Assembly (NCBI RefSeq): GCF_001949145.1
Contig: NW_019091404.1
Coordinates: 3,661,819 to 3,725,818, forward strand
Length of the DNA stretch: 64,000 nucleotides
Reading direction: 5' to 3'
Origin: Acanthaster planci
Lineage: Eukaryota > Echinodermata > Asteroidea > Valvatida > Acanthasteridae
Shown: positions 1-12,000 of the stretch, in pieces
How the letters are laid out: the number at the start of each line of letters is the position of its first letter
Numbering within the stretch: position 1 is the stretch's first letter
The notes under the pieces: generated by a model
The model's database searches: none
Told to the model about the DNA's origin: nothing
The model's input: only the letters and a program-made list of their open reading frames with translations
Translations under genes and position numbers: made by a program

Positions 1-87
1 ATAATGACTGGATTAGGAGAATGGATGCTGATAATGCCTGAACTGGAGGTAAAGGACATTACCAAGATCCATTCTCCTAAGCTAGTC

Positions 88-669
88 TTAAAGGAACCAG
101 GAAATGGATTGTTCTTAGAATCACTTTTTGTGTATCTCTGTACTCTTCTTCCATGTATGAAGACTGTTTGACATCTTGTTTGAGTTATGTGAACTAAACA
201 GTGCACTTTTTGAACCATTATAAATTGACCAAGCATTTCTGAACAAGTGAGGGCGCCTTTGCTTTGATGTAAATCCAGGAAGACATGGTTCAGGTTGCAT
301 GTTATCATGTTCAAATTGTAAACCCAAATTTCCTATCTGGGAACATTTCTGTGAAAAGGATTTTTGCTGGATTATTGCAATATATTTACACAGCAATAAA
401 TTGCCAAGTCTGCCATAGCAGTGGTTAAAAAAATCTAGTAATTTTCTGTGCAAAAATCAGTGCAACATTGAGATTCAGTGCCTTGGATGACATCAAAGTT
501 CTGCTCATGAATATGCAAATATGCATTAGCATAAAAACCCAAAAGCATCAAAATATGGGTTAAAATTGCAAAATAAAAATTCAAAAAAGGTTAATGGAAA
601 TCCAAAGATACAGTTTCAAGGGTTTTCAGTAAAATTTATAAAAATATTTCCATTTCCTGGTTCCTTTAA
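88..669. repeat. Segment bounded by a perfect 21-bp inverted repeat
   Basis: Positions 88-108 and 649-669 are perfect reverse complements of 21 bp (core GGAACCAGGAAATGG). They enclose about 540 bp of AT-rich DNA. No target-site duplication is visible directly outside the arms. The inside holds a 110-codon minus-strand open frame (121-453) with no recognisable domain. It may be a non-autonomous DNA element or a chance pair of arms. A plus-strand frame is open from position 1 to a stop near 171, but it shows no recognisable protein. Confidence 0.4.
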
Positions 670-689
670 ATGAATGTTTAAAAGGCATA

Positions 690-3600
690 CGAGCTAAGCA
701 CATACAACCTGTACATGTACACTGTACATGTGTACTTGTAAGATTTATTTACACATGTATCTGTTCCTAAATACCTTTTGAGTCACAAGTTGACAAAATT
801 ATAAATTTCCAACAATTATGTTCAGCAATTGTACTTTTTTGTGCATTTTCCAAACACCTCTTCAGCAATACTATGGCGTACATGTACACAAACATGTACG
901 ATACTGATACATACATACATGTATGTACATGACTTTCACAGATAAATACCTCCTTATATGGAGATTGGCACATGCACCTGCATATACATGTACAGTGTAT
1001 ATGTACCTGTACTGCGTAAGGGGGTGCATAGCCAGCAGATGCTTTATCAAATGGCCAGGGGATGGGCTCTTGTCCAATAGGAATGGCTTAAATGTCTGGA
1101 TATTTAAAAATGTTCATGTATGATAATGTTGGTTCTCCATTACAGTGGTCTCTTTCAGGTGGGACGCTGGCATGAATGAAACAAGACCCTACACACACAG
1201 CACAAAGACTAAATCATCGCTTGGTACATTATACATACATGTACATGTATGTACGTAAATTCAGGTTTTAATTAAATCTGTAGTCAAGCATTGCAAAGGG
1301 TTCAACCATGACGTCTTTCAAGAATAATATTCAGTTATCAGTAAAGCCAGTTCAACCATACATGCACATGTAGGCACTGTACATGTACATGACACTGTGC
1401 TGTACATGTACATACACTGAAAGGGTTCTGGCTACTACAGAACCACAAATGTACTGTACACGTATTGTAGTTACATGTACATGTACATGTACACACATAT
1501 ACTGTACACATACATCTGGGTGAGATTGGGAGGATGAAGAAAAATACTTTGTTCATCCTGTGTTGTTGTTGACTTCTTACCGTTACGCTTACTGCCAAAT
1601 ATTGAACTGGTTAAGCATGAACAAACCCGGAAAACAACATGTAAGATGATGTGAAAGGCTTAGGCCAATCACAGTGTTGTAAAAATGACATTTTGAGGAG
1701 CAAAGTAATGACGTGATTACTTTGTCGTGTTTGTGGACAAATTTGTCTGGATAAAATCCGGAATTATACATGTACATGTACGTGTATGTTACTACAATAT
1801 ACAAGTATCATGCTAGCTAGACACCAAAACTGCATGTTGACAGGAGAGGATGTTTATTACAAACCCAACCATGTGTGTTATACATTAGGCACACATGGTC
1901 TGCTTCGCACATGTATACACATTAGTCAGTCACGCTTCAAGCTTCAATCCCTAGCAAAACAGTCTGCTGGTTTGTGCACAGATGCATCAATTTCTTCTTG
2001 TGGTTTGTCATCTTCCATTCCCAATGAGTATTTACATGTACACTGTGTATACTGTACAAATGTAAAGTGTTACAACTGGACAGTATGGACAGCAATCCAC
2101 CATGATTTTCTATGGCATGTACATTGTACGTGTATATGTACACTGTACTAGTAGCCTACATGTATCTATAATGTACATGTTGCTTTCAGTCAAGATTTTT
2201 GGACAAACAAGAAAAAGTGAAACTACATGTATACAGTTCATGCAAGTGTACAGTACATTTGTTTATGGTACTTTGAATTAAATGCGCAAACTGAAGTGGT
2301 GACACACCCACATTATTGATGTACAGTACCTTACACCACACCACGTATCGCACCTGTTAATGCCCATTGCAAGGTACAGTACATGTACATGTACCCCACC
2401 TGTTAATGCCCATTGCAAGGTACAATGCTGAGTATTTAATGAAAATACATGAAGGGTCTTTTGTCCAAATTCTTATCACAGCATTCAGATGCGACTAAAC
2501 CCCATGCTAAATTAATTTTCACATCCGTTTACAAAATTTGTAGATATAGCTTGGAATTTATCACTAACATGCCTCTCCAAGTTTATCGAACAATGTGCAA
2601 TGTGGCACAAAAAATGAAACAAAACCGAATGTCCCTCAGTGTACATGTACATACATGTACTGTACAGCGTACACATAACGGTACATAAAGAAGAAACTGT
2701 CACATCGTAAAATAAAAGGTAAAAAATAAAAAACAACAAAAAAACCCCACTTACACGCACACAAATCCACACACCGTGTCAGTAAATCCAAACATTTATT
2801 TAAAAACTGCAAATTGCTCACGAGCTTTTAACTGAACAATGTACGGTTACATGTACAAATTTAGTGTCAATAGGCCTTTCCTTCTATAACGCATGGAGTG
2901 CTTACCCACTGCTTATTACTTCCACAGATTCAGAGGAATTGTCAATTTCCTGTTTGTTTCAAACTCTACGCAAGTACCAGTACGTTCACTGGCACAGTCA
3001 CTAGTGTGCAATACCGAGTGTACAGAGAAGAAAAAAATCACGTTCAACTTCAACAGACATCAACAAGTACAGTACCTCTAGTGATTCAGAACGTGTGTTT
3101 GATGACAGAGCCAGAAATAATGAATCGTTGCCAGTTTTCAACATGCATCAACCCTGAGATACTACAGGTACATGTCCAGGGGAAAAGGCATACATATATA
3201 AAGTGCACACATACAATGTACATGTACACGTACACATGAGCAGTGCACTGGACTTACCTAGACTGTGGACACCACATGTACATTGCAAATACTGCATGTC
3301 TGGCACATGTAAAATACATGTACTGGTACATACATGTAAGTAACAACAGTGCAGAAATTAAGTGATGTGGATGTACATGTACATAAAAATTAATGTCATC
3401 ATAAATCAAGTCACTTTGCATGGGTTCACAGCGGATTTGTAAATAATTTATCTCCAGCATGCAGTTTCTGTTAAGTGAGCACTATGTACTGTACATGTAC
3501 GTACATTTACATGTACCCAAAAATTTAAGCGATCACAGTCTCGTTGTAAACTACTACAGTGCTGAATGACATGAAAGCATACAAATCACACAATTCTTTC

Positions 3601-4240
3601 ATTTTATTAACCTCAAAGCTACAGATGTTGTACAGGTACTTTGAACTTTTCTGAGTTTGTGCAATATACCAGCACTAGTACATGTAAATACCATCATCCC
3701 CATGCAATGTGGGCTGGTACATGTACAATTGTACATGTATGCGGTATATGTACATGTAACATTACAAAATATACATATACACATACATTTACTTGCAACT
3801 TAACATGACAAAGAATTCCTTTGCACAATTGCAGAATATCCCGCACCATGCATGATCCACCCTGTACATGTACTTGTTTGTAGCCAGCTACTGTACGAGT
3901 TCAAAATGTCATACATGTACTTGATTGTTCTCAAAAATTCTCAGTCCACCTTGTACAATGTACATGTAGCCATTTCATGTCGTTGCCACTAACAGGATAG
4001 TTCGTTGACTGTTTAAAATCATTCCTATTCATTTTGTGTTACTTTGTTGTGCAAAGGGATTTCCACCTTGCAGCCATAACTACATCATGTACACTGGAGC
4101 GCTGGGCTGGTAGCGGACCGTTGTTTGAATCACTGGCCTTGCTTCAATGGTCCAGTGTGTAGTTTAACATACCCGTACATGTACACGTAGCCAAGCAACA
4201 CCATAGCCACCAATTCACCCAATTCATTTTATGTTACTCT
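690..4240. repeat. TACATGTA-rich dispersed simple-repeat region
   Basis: This stretch is full of short, mostly self-complementary runs built from ACATGTAC, TGTACATG and TACATACATG. They are especially dense at 700-1010, 1220-1500, 2030-2380, 2640-2670, 3160-3390, 3480-3520 and 3700-3790. Positions 1232-1253 form a perfect 22-bp palindrome. The many short open frames here are rich in Tyr, Met, Cys, His and Thr because TAC, ATG, TGT, CAT and ACA repeat in every frame; they are not genes. No splice-flanked coding exon was seen. Confidence 0.8.
2351..2424. repeat. Tandem duplication of a 28-bp sequence (46-bp spacing)
   Basis: A 28-bp sequence (core CACCTGTTAATGCCCATTGC) occurs at 2351-2378 and again, identical, at 2397-2424. 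The 18 bp between the copies is mostly TACATGTAC repeat. A recent local duplication is the simplest reading. Confidence 0.75.
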
Positions 4241-4249
4241 GTTCTCAGA

Positions 4250-4393
4250 AAGATCCCCAATCATTTTTGTTTAATTTGGACTTGATTTTTTTTTCTATTG
4301 GCGACTCAAACTGCATTATAGCCACTGATTTCAGGGATCTTGAGTTGCCAATAAAAAAAAAATCCAACTTATACAAAAATGATTGGGGATCTT
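4250..4393. mobile_element. Foldback / MITE-like element with ~55-bp inverted arms
   Basis: The left arm (about 4250-4309) and right arm (about 4340-4393) are imperfect reverse complements. Both carry AAGATCCCCAATCATTTTTGT at the outside, a T-run in the left arm facing an A-run in the right arm, and TTGAGT(T/C)GCCAATA at the inner end. The loop is about 30 bp. The outer 20 bp are nearly identical between arms. There is no coding capacity. This is the architecture of a short foldback MITE; the family is unknown. Confidence 0.7.
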
Positions 4394-4440
4394 AGTGGTA
4401 GGGTATTCTGGAATCGCTCCAATTTATAGTGCCACCATGA
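4394..4440 (-). repeat. Fragment of a SINE-like interspersed repeat
   Basis: Read on the minus strand this piece matches the segment at 15185-15240. Shared features are ATGG(C/T)CAT near the start, then ATTGG followed by a variable ATT(G/C)CAGAATACCCT and CCACT. It abuts the foldback element at 4250-4393. Two diverged copies in one window suggest a dispersed family. Confidence 0.45.
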
Positions 4441-4711
4441 CCATGATGACAACCCTTTTCCTCACAAACTCAATAACATTGCAAATGTTGACAACAAAAC
4501 AAGACATGAATTTGGGCTAGATCAAAGAATGACCACTTTTGTCTCATCATGTTCAGGCAATCATGTCAATACTTCAATAGGCAGGTTGGGAAATACATGT
4601 ACTTTAAAGTTAACATAAGTTCAAAATCATAAAATGTAGGGCCAACATGTACATGCACTTGCCTACATGTAATGTATGTACATGTACCAGGCTGTAGTAC
4701 TGCAGGCTGTA

Positions 4712-4996
4712 GACCCGTAAACAGGGCCTGATGAATACTCCTCTGTTGTATATTAGGCCCTGTTCCGATACATAGGGATTTCTTTCAAATAAATTTCTCC
4801 GGGATATTCGGGGGGCATCCGCTTGATTTTATGACATGACTGGTACATGTATGTTCACTACGTACAACAGGGTAAACTATCCACTAGGTTGGTAATTGCA
4901 GAAAACTCGCCTTTTCCTCGTTTGGAGGAAAAAATGTTGCCTTTTTTTGCTGTTTTCCCACTCTGGTGGAATATTCGTCGGCCCTGTTTACGGGTC
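4712..4996. mobile_element. 285-bp MITE with ~30-bp terminal inverted repeats and TA flanks
   Basis: The ends are inverted repeats: GACCCGTAAACAGGGCC at the left, then a diverged TGATGAATACTCC, matched on the right by GGAATATTCGTC and GGCCCTGTTTACGGGTC. The element is flanked by TA at 4710-4711 and 4997-4998, as expected for a TA target-site duplication (Tc1/mariner- or PIF-type insertion). GCAGGCTGTAG lies on both sides (from about 4702 and 5000), so the insertion sits in a small local repeat. No transposase frame is present, so it would be non-autonomous. Confidence 0.8.
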
Positions 4997-4998
4997 TA

Positions 4999-7900
4999 TG
5001 CAGGCTGTAGCTATGTATGCTACATGGACACGATGGACATGATGGAGGTGTATGTATACATGATGTACCTGTACTATAGCCTAAATGGGTAGGGCCTATC
5101 AGTAAAACAGTACCAACATGACCAAATATGTTCATCATTGACAAAACTCACACACGACTCACAATTCCTCATGACAACAACATGTCACGATGTTCATAAA
5201 CTTCCTGTCTTACCATGGTTATCAGGCATTGTCAGGTTGTTCATTATTTCACCACGTTCTGTTCACTTTCAATGACTCTGCATGTTTTGTAACCAGGAAG
5301 GGCCAGGGCTAGGCCCAACTTACCAAATTTCTGCAATGTAAACGACTCTCTCAACCATCATGACTGCTTTTCCACAAAACCAATGCATTCCACTGCATTT
5401 TGCAAGAAAAACGATGCAGAATGTAACTTCCTCAAATCGTCAGGAAATCCGTGGAAATCCAGAAATGTCGAAATGTACCAAACAACCCTGCCGATCGAAA
5501 CCACAGAACGAGGAAGTAGAAGTAGAAAGAAATTCACGAAGCGTATCAGTCTAGTACCTTGAACCCACACGTATCGTTCACGTACATGTATCTTCATGAA
5601 GATGTCATCTGCGAATACACTCCTCCCCAGGGTATTTGTGATCGGAATATTCATTATCACCTCACCTCAGAATAATCAACCTCGTTAAATAAATGCGGCA
5701 CTATCTTCAAAGGGGGCGCAACTTAACATGAACGGTGCCGGTATTTGTGACGCGTTCCTTCCTTCTTGTGTGTAGGGGTGTGCTAGGCCTGAGATGTAAA
5801 GCAACTCTTCAGTGATGGGGACAGACTACTTCAAAGGATACGCAATTGGTCTTCGTCCTACTATATCACATCAAAGACTAAAAAAATAAGTGAATTTGGG
5901 TACCATTCTGTTACAGACAGCATAGGAGTTTTCATTTTTTACCATTTTAGCCAGCCTCCACCCAATCGGACGTGTGCTGCTCCATTAAAAAAAAAACCCT
6001 TTGCCGCTGCAGTTTTCATTTTTGGCTTTTAGTTCCCCCACTTTGTTTCTATCAAAATAGACCACAACCACACGAGTGCTGATTCCTTGCTGTATGACCC
6101 AATCAAAACGCACAGACAAACGCACACACATGTACATGTACATGGATTATAACCCCACTGTATTTTATCATGGAGGAAACCACTTTTTCGTGGTGACAAA
6201 TCATTGAGGGGTATGATTGTAAAAGATTCTGTGACTTCCGAACAAATTGTATTCATCAGGACTCAAAAACGGAGATAAAAAAACCATAATTACGCCATTT
6301 GATGCAAGGTTGGGCAGAAGTGCAATTACATCTGTATCATGAACATAGCCCCCTGTAGTGTCATGCTGTGTCACTGTCTCCCCCTCCCAGGCTTTTCAAA
6401 TTTCCATGGCCGGGCAAGTCATTCCCACAACTCATCGTTAATTCCCGGCACAAATTTACGCCATTGCAAAGACAGCAAGATTTGATCAGCCTTGCGTTCG
6501 GCCTAATCGATCTCTTCCTAATAAAGTAAAAGGCATCTTTTTGTTAGATGCTTCGTACTTTAAGGTCGTTCCAAGTCACTGAATGCGTGGTAACACTTTT
6601 TATTGGTGTAGGACCATCGCAATGACGTCACGCAAGTCGATACACCCTATTTGATCGGAGAGGAGTGTAACGCGCGCGTAACACCTGTGTTCGAACAGGA
6701 TGTCTCCACGTTAATGGCTTCTCATTCTTTTCGCCAGATTTGCCGATTATTGCTCGATAGACGTTGCTTCAAGTTGTTTACAGACATTAATTGGCGTCCA
6801 CTTTGTACGGGAATGCTGGTATTTCTCAACTGCATTGCTAGAGAATCAATTTTCTTAAATTTTTTTTCAGCCGGGCCCCACTTCCCAAACGCACAACAGT
6901 ATAACAAACAAGGAAACTCTGATTTCTTCTTGAACTTCACAGGGAAAAAGGGGGGAAAGGAACATGGAAACAAATTCGTGACGGGATAATGCAGCATGCC
7001 TCATGTGAAGTTCATTGTACATAAACATGGCAGTATCGGTTTCAATATCCTTAGCATGCTCCGTGCGATGTTTAGTACAGGGAAACTTGCCCTAGGATGG
7101 AAGCAACAAGGGTGCAATTCATTGTGCAAGGCGCCGGGCATGGCATCATGTCATGGGATACAAAATGCATTCTAGAAAATAATTCAACAAGAACTAATAC
7201 AACCACAACTGTACCTTGAAAAATTATATCTGTATTTATCTAATATTATAATTTAAAAAGCAAAATGGTGTAAACAGTACTACAAAGGGTATACATTTCC
7301 TGAGCAAAAATACAGTAAAGTCATGAGTAATAAAACAAAATAATGTACATTTTGAAACATGTACAAAACTTAGTGTTACCATTCGATGAAATACTGGTAC
7401 TCAAAAGATTGGTATTAAAATCATGAGTATCATTCTCAACACTTTTGAAATTGCATACAATATCAGTTTTAGACTTTAAACATTTCACCACACAAATAGT
7501 CAATTGTTATATGGTTCCTTTCACACTTCACTGCACAGCTTTTGCTGACAATCCACTGTGTCCCTAGAACAAAAGACTCAATCAAACCAAAATTAAAAGT
7601 TGAAAAATCCAACATTTCTGGAATTAAAAATCATGTCACACTGTCATTAGCATCATGAGCAAATGAAAAGATCATTTGCATAATTTTGTTTACATGTATT
7701 ATAATAATACATATGGTTCAACCAAAGACCAAGAAACGTACATCTATGCATTTACACAGTAATACTAAAATAATGGCCACAGATGTACCCTTACCAGCAT
7801 GACTGTTATTAGGTCCAACTTTTTTTTAACCCACAAACAAATATCAGAGCCCTTTTGAACAGACTTGTTATGGAGACCTCGGCAACACCACAGAACAAGC

Positions 7901-9025
7901 TTTTCAAAGAATCAGTGTGATACTTTGTGAAGACACACTTGTTCCATATACATTAATTGCAAACACTTTCCTACATAACATTCCCAACACATAAATGCAA
8001 TCAATACAAACCCTTTTGTCCCTCAAGGTCCTGCAACATGAAGAAAAAAAAATCAGTGGGAAATCATGAAGTATAGTGCATAGTGCTCTACTGCCAACAA
8101 GTCTGACATTATGACAAAAACATGTAAATTATTGCAAAATTAACTCAAGAACTTCTTAGGATACTTGGCTAATGTTACTAAGAATGATTATTGATAAAAG
8201 ACACTAAAATGAAAGCCAGCTTTGTGATATCCCTGATCTTTCAATCCATTTTTCTTGGAATCAAACCCCAAGCCCTCTGAAATGACAAATTTGGAATGTA
8301 CCACCAGTGACATGGCTGCTCACCAAGTTCTGATCTATTAGAGTAATTTTGGCCAAACCAGGATTCAATCTTAAGCTTCTGAAAGGTTTGGAATTTACAC
8401 AATGAAAAAAGTGCTCTCAAGTCCAGAATATACAAAAGCATGAAAATGAAACGAAAAGGATAAAGAAACAAAAACTAAAAGCAGAGGACAGAAACAGAAA
8501 AATAATCAGTGAAAATAAAACAAAAGAATAAAGGTAAGCCCAAATGTATTTCTTTGTCCCGAAAGGGGACAGAATTCTGACAAGGGTAAGTGTACTTGTA
8601 GAGCTGAAAGACAATTACTGTTCAATTTAGCAACAAATTAAGAGCATGTGCGATAAAAATAATTAAAAGATCAACATTGAATGTAATTTAAATTACATTT
8701 ACAGGCACATGTATTTGTTATTTCCTGTATTGTTTTAGTACTCCCACTTATTACTTACAGTCTTGAGTAAATGAACCTACAGAAGCCATTGGTGGGATTG
8801 CTGGAAAGAACCCATTGTGTATGTCTTTAATATAAGTTGACTACTTAACCATTTAACGAATTGTAACTTATATTATTGAGCACTGCTACATGTGTACATT
8901 TTTGCAATTTTACACAGAGCTAGCCTGATACTCTGACGTCAGATTACAGGGCAACAGAATCCAAGTCAAATTCTTATTTCCTCTAGAATTGCCTCATCCA
9001 TAGCTTGCTGGATCAGTGGTTACTT
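4999..9025. other. Intergenic stretch and RNase T2 3' UTR
   Basis: No convincing exon was found. A CpG-richer patch at about 6600-6690 carries an ATTGG (inverted CCAAT, 6602-6606) and a TGACGTCA CRE (6623-6630) just before a 112-codon plus-strand open frame (6651-6989), which I do not recognise. The 3' UTR of the RNase T2 gene must lie below 9026; an ATTAAA-type signal on the minus strand at about 8827-8832 is one possible end. The rest is AT-rich and ordinary. Confidence 0.5.
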
Positions 9026-12000
9026 CTACAGAAACTTATTCCTTGACTTGATTGCAGGCAATGCAATCAAAGTCTTGGATGAACATGGGCTATCATATGC
9101 AGACGTCAAGTGTGCAAACTGATTAGACTTAGGACAGTCAAAGGGCTTGAGCGACTTATCCAAACACAAGCGAATCTCCTGTATGTATTGCCGAAACTCA
9201 GAGTTTTCCTGTTCAAGTGAAATGAAAGAAAAAGAAAACACGTTATGTATTAATGATGCGATCAGGTTCCCTGGTTTATTTGAGAGCTTTCATAAACATT
9301 GAGATTTCTCCCTTTATAACATGAAACATAATGCAGTTATGTTTTGATTTTCAGTTGACTGGGACTAATACACGTAGCTATTACCGAGATTAGGGAAACT
9401 ATATGTACATGTATATAACGTACTGTATATACATGTACATCCTGTATATACATAACATACTGAAAGTAGAAATTTCAAGAAGTTCTCTTTCCCTGTTCAG
9501 AATTTGAAAACATGTATAAAGTTAAATCACTTGACAAAATAATTTTATCACTCAAAGCAGCAAACCTGTTTATTTGAATATTAACCACATAAAGGCTTTT
9601 TGTTTTATCACTTATCATTCCAACTGCATCCAACATGTCACTGATCAAGTTTGTCAAAACAAACTTTGACCAAACTTACTCTTTCTTGGTAGCACTCAAG
9701 GATTGGAGTTCCACCTGTACCATTCTTAACAGCCTGCTCGATTTCCTCAAGAGTATATTTGTGAGTAGATGATGGAATGATGCCACTGTTACTCAAGATT
9801 CTGTGAGATGATAAAAAATATATTAATGCGAAACATTGGTAAAAAATGGCACGGTGGACGAAGGACTTGATTTATATTTGCAGAGAGAATTAGAAACCAA
9901 ATGCAAAGACGACACAAAGGGGCTAAAGACTTCCCTATCCCAGCTAAAAATAATTGAAATCTTTTAGAATGTAGAAATTGAAACTTGAGTCCACTTCAAT
10001 ACTCAGATTTACATGTATATGTATAAAACACCTTTACTAAACATGGTTGGGAAAACAAGAAATAATTAAGCTTTACAAATAACTAGAGAACAAATGTGCT
10101 GCAAGGTTATTCTAAGCTTCTGACTGATTGTGCCTTGTCCGACTATCTGGACTTTGCCTTTAACTCAAATAAAAATTTGAGTATACTTGTACATGTATGG
10201 TACTTACTGATAAGTGTGCTGGTCTTTCCAGAAAATAAAGGTGATTGTTATCCACTTAAAACTCTAACTTCCTTCAAAAAAGGTCCCTTACACTGACACT
10301 GACAGCCTACACCACAACCTCATGATGGATGTCATGATACTTTACATGTGTATAACTAAAGGAAATACTACAGCATTATTGCAAACTGGTCTGGCTTACT
10401 TGTCAATGTGGATTTGTTGTTTCAGTTGGAGTGACGTCTGAAAATATTTATGTTCTCCAGAAAGTTCTGGGAGACTAGCTGCACACGTGCCATGCTTACA
10501 CCATTCATGTGACCTGGAATAAAAAAATGAATGGTAAATCTGCCTTGAACCCTTACAGATTGTGACCATTTATTTGTCTATTCAGTCATAAATAACAATT
10601 GAGTAGCTCTCTATGCAGAAAATGATAAACTTTAACAATGAATTGGGTTTGTAGAGGCGACCGACACAATGTAGGAAACAGAAATTGTTGGAATTTGCAT
10701 AATGGGGAAGTCAACCACAACACACTGAGTTTGATTGCTGAGTGATTCAAAAACATGCAATGTATATCTTGGCATCCAAGAGACTGAGACATTTGCACAT
10801 GTATTTGAGAGAAAAATCTGCAAAGCAAACATCAGTCTTCCACAAATTGCATTCAGAGAGTAATGAGTATACAGAGCTTACAGAAAATTGCAGAAAAATA
10901 AAAGAAACTATCCTATCAGACATAACATTTTTTTATCAGACAACACCTTTTGGGAAATAACCATAAGTTTGCTGAATGAACTCAAGCAAGCATTAATTTC
11001 TGAACAGATGTACCATGATGCCAAGAAGGGTAATTTGCGATGGTGTCAAAGGGCAAGGTGGAATATTTCCACCATTCCAAATAAATCCACTTCCTTTCCA
11101 CAACCAATGAGTCCCCCCCTGGAAAAAAGGATAAAGGTGTCTCATAAATGACTGTATAAATTTGCTACAAGATGAAACCTTCAGGTTTAGCCAGTTCTTG
11201 CCGAAAAGAAAGAGACAATTAATGCATTAATAGCACCTCTTGGTTTCTATTGATTTAATATTGGGAATTATTTTTCAAAGACACTTCCCTGAAATCGAAA
11301 CTAGAAACCTTGGTATTTATGTGATTCTTTCTTGGTTTGTGAGTCACTCTCATATTGCAACAGAAAACAATAGCAAAGCAAAGTAGGAAGGAAACGATTC
11401 AGGAAGTATATGTACTGCTGCACTGCAACTTTCTACAGGTACATGTACACGTAGATGTTCACTAGACTGAAGTGCAGCACTGGATGTTGGCAGCTAGACA
11501 AATGTAACAAATGCCTGTTAGTCTATCAGCCAAATTCACTTTGGTTATACATGTATGCAGGCATGCAACTTGGACTTGGACAAAAAACGAGGAAATTCCA
11601 ATCTTTACAAGTCTTTGTACGTTTTTTTTTCAATTTTCAATGGTATGAGTGTGAAATGAAAAATGAGGAAATCAGTTGATCCAAGGAAAAGTTGTATGTC
11701 TGTATATATGCTGTAGAAGTGCTTCTATCAATGAATTAAGTGCAAAGTTTCAACTGTAAACTTGGGTTAATCATCACAGCAACTGGAGCAGTTTTCTGAG
11801 CTCGATGCAGGCTGCACTGCTGGGCAGACAACATTGCTCATAGATTACCATCAGAGAGCCTGCCATTGGCTTAAAATATAATGCATACAAAATGCTGGAT
11901 GGTAACCAAACTTTTCTTGGCAGAATGACAAATCTAGCATTAACAAAAAGGGGGGAGGGGTCTAGCATTTATGAAATAAGGGGACCCCAATGAAGGTGTC

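Noticed and set aside
4090-4160. tRNA-like sequence with TGGTAGCGGACCG and GTTTGAATC
   Set aside because: Boxes are degenerate and no cloverleaf could be drawn; at most a SINE relic.
690-4240. CRISPR-like or satellite array
   Set aside because: The repeated units are short palindromic motifs with irregular spacing, not direct repeats with uniform spacers or a fixed-period satellite.
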